Of a stretch of 64,000 bases of DNA, positions 56,770 through 64,000 are shown piece after piece (position 1 is the first letter of the stretch; every line of letters begins with the position of its first letter). A model generated the notes under the pieces. The model saw only the letters and a list, made by a program, of their open reading frames with translations, was not told where the DNA came from and did not search any database. The stretch comes from Raoultibacter massiliensis (lineage in GTDB: Bacteria; Actinomycetota; Coriobacteriia; Coriobacteriales; Eggerthellaceae), in NCBI RefSeq assembly GCF_900199545.1, contig NZ_LT962671.1, positions 684,423 to 748,422 of the forward strand. The letters are read 5' to 3'. Made by a program: the position numbers and the translations under genes.

Positions 56770-57189
56770 GCGCAGCGATTCGCCTCGATTTCAGCCCGAT
56801 GGCATCGGGCGGCTCCTGCCTGCGTCGCGTAGCGGATCGCGCAGTCGGGGTCCGACGCAGCCGAGCGTTCTCATCGCACGGGCCTTCGGACTGAGGGCGC
56901 AGTGCCGTACGCGGCGATTCGCCGTGCTTTCGCATAGCTCTATCCGCTGTCAAGTTCGCTATGCAGCCGCGGTAAGCAAAGCCTGCATGTAAGCTCAGCT
57001 TACGGCGGTTGAAATCGATTGCGACGGCGAATCGGCAGGTGACGTTTCCGATTGTTCCGCGCCGCCGTATTCTTTGCCCCATGGTCAGAACCGGAGTGCA
57101 CCGATGGGGATCCCGCACTGCATGATCGATGCCTCCGCGATCCGACACCGCAATCGAGCCGCCTTCGGGCGGCGCAAGACGAGGAGGAA
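56770..57189. other. Leader region of the molybdoenzyme operon
   Basis: This 420-bp stretch between the LysR gene and the molybdoenzyme start carries a hairpin (56794-56810) and the candidate LysR box at 56989-57003. No gene or known riboswitch is visible. Confidence 0.55.
56989..57003. promoter_or_regulatory. Candidate LysR operator (T-N11-A palindrome)
   Basis: GTAAGCT-C-AGCTTAC is a perfect dyad with T at 56990 and A at 57002 exactly 11 bases apart, the LysR-box form. It is 188 bp before the molybdoenzyme start and downstream of the LysR gene. Confidence 0.45.
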
Positions 57190-59790
57190 TCGGTGGATAA
57201 ACAAGACATCATCGACGCACGGAAAAAGGCAAGGGAGGGCGAGCGCATCTTCTACACCTCGTGTCCGAACAACGGGTGCTGGGATTCGGCCTGCATCCTG
57301 AAATGCCACGAGAAGGACGGCAAGCTCATCGCCATTGAGCCCGATGACAGCATCAACGCCGGCATGTGCCGCGAGGACGTGGAATGGGAGAGCATCTGGC
57401 GCGGCATGGTGCAGATGCGCCCTTGCTCGATGGGGCATGCATGGAAGGAAGAGCTCTACGGGGAAACGCGTCTCACCCATCCCATGAAGCGCATTGGCGA
57501 AAAGGGTCCGGGCAAGGGCTACTTCGTCGAGATCGGCTGGGAGGAGGCTCTCGACACCATCGCGGAGAAGATGATCGAGATCAAGGAAAAGTACGGCGAA
57601 TTCGGCATCTTCCATACCCAGTACGGCAGCTTCAGCAAAAACGGCTTCCCGCTTGCCAAGTGGTGGCCGGCGAGTTTCGGCTTCTGGGGCGACCATTCCA
57701 CCTCCGGCCATACGGCTGGCGAGAACTTCCATCTGGGCTTCGACCTCACCAAATCGATGGTGAGCGGTGCGAGCCCCGCGCTTCCGGGCTTCGAGGCTTC
57801 CGATGTGTTCAATTCCAAGCTCATCATCATGTGGGGCATGGATCCGGTCGTCGACTGGTTCGGTCCGACGTCGTACTACATGCAGCTCGCGCACGAATAC
57901 GGCTGCAAGACCATCGTCGTCGATCCGCGCTACACGGCAAGTTGCGAGGTGCTCGCCGACCAGTGGATCCCGATTCGCCCGGGAACCGACCTCGCGATGC
58001 TTTTGGCTATGGCCCAGGTGCTCTTCGAGGAGGATCTTTACGATCACGACTACGTTGCGGAATGGGTCGAACCCGAAGGCTTCAAGGAGTGGCGCGCCTA
58101 CTGCCTCGGGAGGGGGGAAGACGGCATTGCGAAGACACCCGAGTGGGCCGAGGCGATCTGCGCGGTTCCCGCCGAGACGATTCGCGAGTTCGCTCGGCTC
58201 TACGGCACCACCAAGCCGGTCCATCTGCAGTACTTCTACTCCTGCGCGAAGCGCCACCTCGGTGAGTACAGCGCCGCTGCGGCCATGTTGCTGCAAACGA
58301 TGACCGGCAACCTCGCGTGCCCCGGTGGCTGCCAGACCGGCTCGGCTCTGCCGACTCCCGGCCGCATTCCCACGCCGTTCGCTGATTTCAAACAGGCGCC
58401 TTCCGACTACACGATCCCGGTGCTCTGCAACAACAACAAGCTTACCGAAACGCTTGCCTGCCAGAAGGACTACTGGGAAGGCCGTATGAGCGAAGAGGAG
58501 TTCCGCCATCGCATCGGCGCGCCGACCGATGACAGCCCGCTTCCCAATATTCAGATGCTCATCATCGAGAACAACTACGTGAACAACCACCACGACATGA
58601 ACAAGCGCATGGAGGGCTTCGCTTCCACCGAGTTCAACTGGGGCTTCCAGTGGCACAAGAACCAGCCGTCGATGGAATTCTGCGACATCGTGCTGCCGAG
58701 CCCCGTATGGCAGTTCGAGGGCATGGACCAGTACATGTACGGCCATCAGCGTTTCGTGAGCGGTCCTTCGGGCATGCGCAACTACTTCGTGTTCAGCGAT
58801 GCCGGCTGCGAATATCCGGGCGAGGTGCGTTCGAAGGAATGGGTGTGGACCCAGATCGCCAAACGCCTCGGCGTGGCCGAGCAGTACAACCCGCGCATGG
58901 TAGACGTAGAGTGGGAAGATTGGACGGCTGCGCAGCGCGAGATATACAAAGAAGCCTACGAGGAGTGGGCAGAGGATAAGACCGGCGTTCTCAAACGTTT
59001 GGGAATCGACCCCAAGCCCTGGGACGAGTTCGTCGCCAATCCCGTCGTGCGCATACCGATCGATACGCCGTACTACCCGTACAAGAGCTGCCTCGAGGCG
59101 GGCATCAATCCGTTCCAGACCGAGTCGGGCAAGATCGAGTTCGTATCGAGCTTCGTGAAGAAAAACGATCTCACCAAAACCAAGTGGCGCGGTCAGTTCG
59201 ATCCGATGCCGGTGTGGGAGCCAAGCTACGTCGAGGGGGATATCGCGACTGCGGCGGCCGACGGCTTCTACAACCCGAAGGCCAGCGAATACCCGCTGTC
59301 TCTCGTCACGCCGGTTTCGGTATACCGCCAGCACTCCTCGAACGATAACAACCCGCTTCTGCGCGAAGACTGCTATCGCCATGGCGTGTGGATTTCGGGC
59401 GTCGATGCGAAGGCGCGCGGAATCAAGGACGGCGATGTGGTGCGCGTTTACAGCGAGACGGGCGAGATGGAGCTTGCCGCGTATGTGACGAACCGCATGA
59501 TGCCGGGCACCGCCGCGGTGCACCATGGCGCGTGGTTCCAGGGCGGAGGCAAGAAGACCGAGCTCAACCCGTACGGCATGGATATGCGCGGTGCGCCCAA
59601 CATCCTGCTCGACGACGTGCATCTGCCCAACATCCTGGGCACGCTGCTTACGGCGGGGCTCGTCGAAGTTGAGAAGGTTGCCGACGGCGACGTTGAGGGC
59701 TACGGGCCCGAGGCCGAGCGTTCGGGCATGCGCGGCGCGGCGACGGCGATCGCCTCGCGCGAAGCGCTGGGAGAGAAGGAGGCCCTGTAA
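57190..59790 (+). CDS. DMSO-reductase-family molybdopterin oxidoreductase, catalytic subunit
   Basis: An 866-residue molybdo-bis-pyranopterin enzyme. The N-terminal cluster domain has SCPNNGCWDSACILKC (Cys 24, 29, 34, 38). The Mo-ligand region reads FWGDHSTSGHTAGENF; alignment by eye to DmsA puts Ser170 as the metal ligand. Further marks are LIIMWGMDPV and MTGNLACPGGCQTGS. Start GTG 57190 follows AGGAGG and leaves no room for a Tat signal, so the enzyme is probably cytoplasmic. The stop overlaps the FeS-subunit start by one base. The substrate is unknown; relatives reduce S/N-oxides or dehydroxylate catechols. Confidence 0.93.
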   Translation, partial: SVDKQDIIDARKKAREGERIFYTSCPNNGCWDSACILKCHEKDGKLIAIEPDDSINAGMCREDVEWESIWRGMVQMRPCSMGHAWKEELYGETRLTHPMKRIGEKGPGKGYFVEIGWEEALDTIAEKMIEIKEKYGEFGIFHTQYGSFSKNGFPLAKWWPASFGFWGDHSTSGHTAGENFHLGFDLTKSMVSGASPALPGFEASDVFNSKLIIMWGMDPVVDWFGPTSYYMQLAHEYGCKTIVVDPRYTASCEVLADQWIPIRPGTDLAMLLAMAQVLFEEDLYDHDYVAEWVEPEGFKEWRAYCLGRGEDGIAKTPEWAEAICAVPAETIREFARLYGTTKPVHLQYFYSCAKRHLGEYSAAAAMLLQTMTGNLACPGGCQTGSALPTPGRIPTPFADFKQAPSDYTIPVLCNNNKLTETLACQKDYWEGRMSEEEFRHRIGAPTDDSPLPNIQMLIIENNYVNNHHDMNKRMEGFASTEFNWGFQWHKNQPSMEFCDIVLPSPVWQFEGMDQYMYGHQRFVSGPSGMRNYFVFSDAGCEYPGEVRSKEWVWTQIAKRLGVAEQYNPRMVDVEWEDWTAAQREIYKEAYEEWAEDKTGVLKRLGIDPKPWDEFVANPVVRIPIDTPYYPYKSCLEAGINPFQTESGKIEFVSSFVKKNDLTKTKWRGQFDPMPVWEPSYVEGDIATAAADGFYNPKASEYPLSLVTPVSVYRQHSSNDNNPLLREDCYRHGVWISGVDAKARGIKDGDVVRVYSETGEMELAAYVTNRMMPGTAAVHHGAWFQGGGKKTELNPYGMDMRGAPNILLDDVHLPNILGTLLTAGLVEVEKVADGDVEGYGPEAERSGMRGAATAIASREALGEKEAL

Positions 59791-60533
59791 TGACGCAGTA
59801 CGGATTCCATTTCGATCAGAACCGCTGCTACGCGTGCCAGGCATGCAGCATCGCCTGCAAAGACTGGAACGGCATCGATCCGGGCGCCGAGAAGTGGCTT
59901 ACGGTGTACGAGTGGGAGACGGGGACGTTTCCGAACATACGCATCCATCCGCTTGCGTACTCGTGCGCTCACTGCGAGAAGCCCACGTGCATTCCCGCAT
60001 GTCCCGAAGGCGCGATCTACAAAGAGGAGACTTACGGGGCGGTGCTCGTCGATCAGGACAAGTGCACCGGATGCCGCGAGTGCTACGACGCCTGCCCCTA
60101 CGGGGCGCCGAAGTTCGCTTCGGACGACCCGGGCGAGAAGATGAGCAAATGCACCATGTGCATCGACCGCTTGGAAGAGGGCCTGCAGCCGCTGTGCGCT
60201 GCGTCGTGCCCCCTGCGCGCGTTCGACTTCGGCCCGCTCGACGAGCTTATCGAGAAATACACCGACATCCGCTACTGCGAGGGGATGCCGTCTCCCGAGA
60301 TCACCGAGCCGGCCTACCTCATCTGGCCCCAGCGCGAGAAGGAGCCGCTCGTTCCCTTCGATGCGGAGCGCGCGATCGAGCTCAACCGCCAACGCGGCGA
60401 TTTGGGGACGATGTTCGAAAGCAAGGAAGATCTGACTGAATTCGAGAGCGGGACCATCGGCCGCAGCGAGCTTCGCATGAAGCACGAGAGCATGGCCGAG
60501 CTCATGAGGGCAACCCGCAACGATATGGCGTAA
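59790..60533 (+). CDS. DmsB-like four-cluster 4Fe-4S subunit
   Basis: A 247-residue electron-transfer subunit with four cysteine clusters: CYACQACSIAC, CAHCEKPTCIPAC, CTGCRECYDAC and CTMC with CAASC. This is the DmsB/PhsB arrangement. It lacks a signal peptide and starts one base inside the catalytic-subunit stop (TAATG). About 60 acidic and basic residues follow the last cluster (LTEFESGTIGRSELRMKHES). It should pass electrons to or from the molybdoenzyme in the cytoplasm; no membrane anchor subunit follows. Confidence 0.94.
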   Translation: MTQYGFHFDQNRCYACQACSIACKDWNGIDPGAEKWLTVYEWETGTFPNIRIHPLAYSCAHCEKPTCIPACPEGAIYKEETYGAVLVDQDKCTGCRECYDACPYGAPKFASDDPGEKMSKCTMCIDRLEEGLQPLCAASCPLRAFDFGPLDELIEKYTDIRYCEGMPSPEITEPAYLIWPQREKEPLVPFDAERAIELNRQRGDLGTMFESKEDLTEFESGTIGRSELRMKHESMAELMRATRNDMA

Positions 60534-60829
60534 ATCGCTGCGGCCTTCGGGCCGGGGCGGGCCGAAGGCGTTCGCCGATCTGCCTTCAGTGCGATCGGCG
60601 AACGCGCGGCCTCGGTTTTGCTTGCGAACGGTTGCGGCGCGAGGTGCCGTAACCGACGTGGGGATTCGTTTCCAAAGCGTGCAGGGTGCTTTGCCGCCAG
60701 ATTGCGAATGCCGGTTTTGGAAACGGACCGGGTGCCCATGCGGGATTCCCATTGCGCGGGATCTTCGCGGGGGCGCCGACGAATCAGGACGCCTGTCTGT
60801 TGGCAGGCGGAAAACGAAAGGGGAGTTTC
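60534..60829. other. Hairpin-rich gap between the FeS subunit and the GntP permease
   Basis: A 296-bp gap with two adjacent stem-loops and no open frame worth calling. Confidence 0.5.
60543..60603 (+). other. Two adjacent stem-loops without T run
   Basis: Stem 1: 60543-60550 with 60562-60569. Stem 2: 60570-60580 with 60593-60603, an 11-bp perfect stem. No U tract follows, so they may stabilise or process the operon mRNA. Confidence 0.5.
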
Positions 60830-62149
60830 ATGGAGTGGATAGGAGTAGTCGGCATCATCGTCGGCCTCGTGTTCTTCGTCGTTGCAGCCATGAAGGGCTG
60901 GAACGTTCTCATCACATCCATCGTAACCGCTATTATCATCGCGCTCACCAACGGCATGGATATCGGCGCGGCCATGGTGGGCAACGAATCGTCGTACGTG
61001 ACCGGTCTGGCGGGCTTCGTTCAGAAGAACCTGCTTATTTTCATGGGCGCCGCCATCTTGGGCGAATACATCGACAAGTCGGGTGCGGCCCGTGCGATCG
61101 CTCAGGCGATCATGAACAAAGTGGGCACCAAAAGCCCGTATCTGGTGCTTCTGGGCATCGCGGCGGTGGGGGCCATCCTTACCTATGCGGGCATCTCGAT
61201 GTTCGTGGCCATGTTCGCGCTCATTCCGCTCGCGCGGCCTCTGTTCAAGGAATGCAACATCCCGTGGCACCTGTTCGCCGCCGCGTGGTCGCTCGCGGCC
61301 TGCTCGTTCACGATGGCGATGATTCCCGGTGTTCCGGCCATCGCATGGATCAACGCTGCAAACGGATGCGGCGTATCGCTGACTGCTGCTCCCATCATGG
61401 GCATCGTCGGTTCGCTCATCGCCATTGTGGTTTCGTGCCTGTACATCAAGTTCGCGCTGAAGCGCGCTCAAGCCAAGGGCGAAGGATACGAGGCGACCGG
61501 GGAAGACGGCGTCGTTGCGGAAGAGAAAAACCTTCCGAATCTGTTTGTGGCCCTGCTTCCGCTCATCCTGCTCATCGTCATCATTATCGTGGGATCGCAG
61601 CTCCAGGTTGCCAACATCGTCTACATCGCCATGATCGTCGCCGTCATCGCCTCGATGATCGCATTCAACAAGCACATCGCAAGCCAGCGCGACGTTATGG
61701 GCACGGGTGCGAAGAACTCGCTCGGGCCTGCGCTGTTCACTTCGGCTGCGGTTGGCGTCGGTACCGTGGCCGCCGCTTCGGTTGGCTTCACGGCGATCTA
61801 CGAAGCCATCTTCAACATGCCGGGTGGCGCATACGTCTCGGCCGCTATGATGGCGGCAGTGCTCGGCGGCGTCATGGGGTCCGGTTCGGGTGCGGTCGGC
61901 ATCATCTCGGCCAACTTCCTTGCTCCGTATCTGGCCACTGGCGTTGATCCGGCGGCGTTGGCCAAGATCATCGCCACTTCCGCCACCATCGGCGGTGCTC
62001 TGCCCAACTCGGGCGCCATGTTCGGCATGCTTGCCGCCATGGGATTGAACCACAAGAACTCCTACAAGCACATCGCCGCCATTTCGATCGGCGCCGGCCT
62101 CTGCGCGCTGGTGGTCATGATCATCATGGCGAATATCGGCATCGTCTAG
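60830..62149 (+). CDS. GntP-family permease
   Basis: A 439-residue transporter with about 12 membrane segments. The pattern AGISMFVAMFALIPLARPLFKECNIPWHLF, then FTMAMIPGVPAIAWINAAN, is that of the GntP family (gluconate and other hydroxy acids), in which position TM5-6 has VFxxxFALYPIAxxLFKEANIP. The exact substrate cannot be read. AAAGGGGAG precedes ATG 60830. Placed directly after the molybdoenzyme pair, it probably imports or exports a substrate or product. Confidence 0.88.
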   Translation: MEWIGVVGIIVGLVFFVVAAMKGWNVLITSIVTAIIIALTNGMDIGAAMVGNESSYVTGLAGFVQKNLLIFMGAAILGEYIDKSGAARAIAQAIMNKVGTKSPYLVLLGIAAVGAILTYAGISMFVAMFALIPLARPLFKECNIPWHLFAAAWSLAACSFTMAMIPGVPAIAWINAANGCGVSLTAAPIMGIVGSLIAIVVSCLYIKFALKRAQAKGEGYEATGEDGVVAEEKNLPNLFVALLPLILLIVIIIVGSQLQVANIVYIAMIVAVIASMIAFNKHIASQRDVMGTGAKNSLGPALFTSAAVGVGTVAAASVGFTAIYEAIFNMPGGAYVSAAMMAAVLGGVMGSGSGAVGIISANFLAPYLATGVDPAALAKIIATSATIGGALPNSGAMFGMLAAMGLNHKNSYKHIAAISIGAGLCALVVMIIMANIGIV

Positions 62150-62158
62150 GTGTTTCAC

Positions 62159-62188
62159 GCGGGCCTTGCGTGGCGGTGCAAGGCCCGC
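62159..62188 (+). other. 11-bp stem-loop between the two permease genes
   Basis: GCGGGCCTTGC (62159-62169) pairs with GCAAGGCCCGC (62178-62188). No T run follows directly, so transcription may continue into the next permease. Confidence 0.55.
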
Positions 62189-62276
62189 GATCTGCGCTTT
62201 TGTTTGCATGCAGGCAGCGCGAATTCCGTGGAGGCAATCACGCCGCCTGCATCGCACGAGAGGGGGTTGAGTCAGT

Positions 62277-63776
62277 ATGGAGTCATCGGAAGGGAAGGGC
62301 TCTGCAACCGAGCAGGTGTCCTTGTTCGAAAAGGTGCCCGAAGACAAGAAGCTCGGCTGGACGGGCGTCGCGGCAATACTCTCAGGCGTCGTCTCGAGCC
62401 TGACCAAGCTCATGGGCGGCGGCATTGTCGCGTACTACGCCGGGTGCTATTTCGGGCTGGGGGCTGCGGCCATCATGTTCTGCTTAAGCGTGTTTTTGAC
62501 GTTCTTTGTCGGACGCATCTCGCTTCGCGAGGGCCTGCCGAGCAACGTGACCTCGCGCCTGTACGTGTTCGGCACCAAGGGTTCGGCGCTCGATTCGCTT
62601 ATCTGGATATTCCTTTTGGTGGGAACGCTTGCGATCGGCACCGTGCAGCTCGGCAATGCGGTCATCTACTACTTCGGCTGGACAGACGAGATCGTGAAGC
62701 ACCTGCTGTACCTGGCCATCTCGGCCGCGTGGGTGCTGATGTCGCTGTTCGGCATGAAATTCATCGCCCGGTTCAACATGGTGTTCGTGGTCCTGCTGTT
62801 TCTGGCGCTTTTGTTCGTGGCGGGCAGCATCGCCCAAGACGGGCATCTGGTCGACGCGCTCACGCATGGGGTGCTCATTCCGCACGTGGGCCAGCTCGAG
62901 GGGTTCGCCTACGCGGTGAACTACAGCATCATGACGTCGGGGCTGATGGCGCTCTTCTCGTCGGACTTCACGAGGTTCGTGAAAAGAGAGCGCGATATGG
63001 CCGCCATTTCGGTGGTGGGAAGCGTCTTCGCCGTGCTCACTTACGTGTTCGGCGCGCTTCTGGCCTACTACGGATTCAACGTGTCCTACGAGTACTTTCT
63101 CGGGCAGGGGCTGGACGAGGTCGCTGCGGCGAATGCCGCCATTACGAACCCCGGCATCACGTTCGTTTTGTCGCTCGGGCTTGTGGGGCTCGTCATCATC
63201 TGCCTCTCGCAGCTCAAGGTGGAGACGTCGAACTCCATCAGCAGCAGCAACGCCATATCGAATCTGTTTGACAGCCTGTTCGGCATCAAGCTGAAATGGC
63301 CGACGGCGGTCATCGCCGTCAACCTGATAGGCCTGGTGTTCATCTTCGGCAACATCCTCGATCGCGTGAACGCGTTCATGGGCATCGGAAGCATCCTCAC
63401 GATGTCGTGGTGCTTCCTGCTTATCACCGATTACTACATCGTGCGCGGTGGGCTCAAGATAGGTACGCGCGGCATCGTATCGCTCAAGTACATCGAAGCG
63501 GTGAACTGGCGAGGCGTTGCGACGATCGTCATCGTCACGCTCGTTGCGGGGACACTCTATGCGACGGGGAACCTCGCCGTGCCGTTTCTGCTCGTCGCGC
63601 CGATGACGGTTGCACTCTACACGGGGCTGAGCCTCGTGTTCAGGAAGCGCGTCATCGCGCGGGATCGGGTCATGCGCAGAAGCGAACGCGACGACCCCGA
63701 GCTCGCCGAAGAGGTGGCGCGCGTTTCTGCGGGCGAGCATCCCGGCGCGTCTTCCGACGCGTATGCGGGCCTCTGA
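62277..63776 (+). CDS. NCS1-family (purine-cytosine permease-like) transporter
   Basis: A 499-residue transporter with about 12 membrane segments. It has LGWTGVAAILSGVVSSLTKLMGGG, VGRISLREGLPSNVTSRLYVFG and NYSIMTSGLMALFSSDFTRFVKR, close to the CodB/PucI arrangement for nucleobase, allantoin or hydantoin import. The tail after about 455 is hydrophilic. GAGAGGGGG lies about 10 bp before ATG 62277. Two different permeases in one operon with a cytoplasmic molybdoenzyme is unusual. Confidence 0.88.
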   Translation: MESSEGKGSATEQVSLFEKVPEDKKLGWTGVAAILSGVVSSLTKLMGGGIVAYYAGCYFGLGAAAIMFCLSVFLTFFVGRISLREGLPSNVTSRLYVFGTKGSALDSLIWIFLLVGTLAIGTVQLGNAVIYYFGWTDEIVKHLLYLAISAAWVLMSLFGMKFIARFNMVFVVLLFLALLFVAGSIAQDGHLVDALTHGVLIPHVGQLEGFAYAVNYSIMTSGLMALFSSDFTRFVKRERDMAAISVVGSVFAVLTYVFGALLAYYGFNVSYEYFLGQGLDEVAAANAAITNPGITFVLSLGLVGLVIICLSQLKVETSNSISSSNAISNLFDSLFGIKLKWPTAVIAVNLIGLVFIFGNILDRVNAFMGIGSILTMSWCFLLITDYYIVRGGLKIGTRGIVSLKYIEAVNWRGVATIVIVTLVAGTLYATGNLAVPFLLVAPMTVALYTGLSLVFRKRVIARDRVMRRSERDDPELAEEVARVSAGEHPGASSDAYAGL

Positions 63777-63781
63777 GGGCC

Positions 63782-63838
63782 GCGCCGGCTCTTCCGGCGC
63801 GCCGTTGCAGGGCATTCGGTCCGGAGTCCTTTCGGACC
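63782..63838 (+). other. Two short stem-loops between the NCS1 permease and the zinc-ribbon gene
   Basis: GCGCCGG/CCGGCGC (63782-63788 with 63794-63800) and GGTCCG/CGGACC (63818-63823 with 63833-63838), with no strong T run. Confidence 0.45.
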
Positions 63839-63872
63839 TGCCGATAAAGATACGAGAGAAGGAGATCCATCT

Positions 63873-64000
63873 ATGTGCTTCAGACCACCGACGGTAGACG
63901 CAGGCCCCGTGAAATGCCCCAAATGCGGGGCCGAGGTCGATCCCAAAGCCGACGAGTGCCCCAGCTGCGGCGCGAAAGCGACGCCCGCTCCGGGCATGCC
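63873..64000 (+). CDS. Small zinc-ribbon protein, cut by the window end
   Basis: At least 42 residues. It begins MCFRPPTVDAGPVKCPKCGA and has CPKC and CPSC pairs spaced as a zinc ribbon, followed by an Ala/Pro-rich stretch running off the window. GAGAAGGAGATCC upstream gives a strong start at ATG 63873. It lies at the end of the molybdoenzyme operon; it may be a co-expressed accessory protein, but its full length and role cannot be read here. Confidence 0.75.
   Translation, partial: MCFRPPTVDAGPVKCPKCGAEVDPKADECPSCGAKATPAPGM

Noticed and set aside
57085..59844. 919-residue minus-strand frame
   Set aside because: Antisense to the molybdoenzyme gene, with no motif of its own and high Arg/His/Ala content typical of shadow frames.
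60314..63815. Two long minus-strand frames (60314-62425, 62484-63815)
   Set aside because: Antisense to the FeS subunit and the permeases. They mirror the codon bias of membrane-protein genes (Asp/His/Arg-rich).

Overview
The window is a GC-rich, gene-dense bacterial chromosome segment with about 51 protein genes, three tRNA genes (His-GTG, Lys-CTT, Leu-TAG), no rRNA and no recognisable prophage, insertion sequence or CRISPR array. The gene set points to Coriobacteriia, most likely family Eggerthellaceae (Actinomycetota). The reasons are an unlinked molybdenum oxidoreductase operon and an aldehyde:ferredoxin oxidoreductase operon, a membrane-anchored LuxR-type regulator, cell-wall-binding-repeat surface proteins, and a tig-clpP-clpX-valS-thrS housekeeping block. 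This assignment is inferred from gene content and protein style, not from a marker-gene tree.

Layout. 0.1-10.9 kb: a LysR regulator, a secreted glucosaminidase with cell-wall-binding repeats, a GNAT acetyltransferase, argS, a CPA1 sodium/proton antiporter, a diacylglycerol-kinase-like lipid kinase, a DUF1836 protein and a DegV protein. 11.0-20.2 kb: the three tRNAs, a MarR regulator, two small conserved proteins, a Bce-like ABC exporter pair divergent from a two-component system, and an SstT-type serine/threonine symporter. The symporter terminator contains a perfect match to the ParB-binding parS consensus. 21.3-26.9 kb (minus strand): an operon for a diheme cytochrome b, a Tat-exported four-cluster ferredoxin, an AOR-family tungsten enzyme, a 145-residue unknown protein and a SufS-like cysteine desulfurase. 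This resembles the E. coli ydh operon. 27.3-38.2 kb: a Fic-like regulator without a visible catalytic motif, then trigger factor, ClpP, ClpX, ValS, a zinc-ribbon membrane protein and ThrS.

38.2-55.0 kb: a repeat-bearing intergenic stretch, a membrane LuxR protein, a CPA2 antiporter, a YbjQ protein, a voltage-gated-type K+ channel, a patatin phospholipase, and a thioredoxin / MsrAB / thioredoxin reductase repair cluster. A translation-linked block follows (prfA, a Cys-rich unknown, prmC, a purine nucleoside phosphorylase, a WalJ-like hydrolase), then cysteine synthase and a C39-like membrane protein. 55.0-55.8 kb is gene-free and repeat-rich: a 156-bp element with 22-bp perfect inverted ends and a run of about 28-bp tandem repeats.

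55.8-64.0 kb: a LysR gene, then a DMSO-reductase-family molybdoenzyme without a Tat signal, its four-cluster FeS partner, a GntP-family permease, an NCS1-family permease and a zinc-ribbon protein cut by the window end. The layout suggests import of a small molecule followed by its redox conversion in the cytoplasm. With the AOR operon, this is the best candidate for an undescribed metabolic system here.
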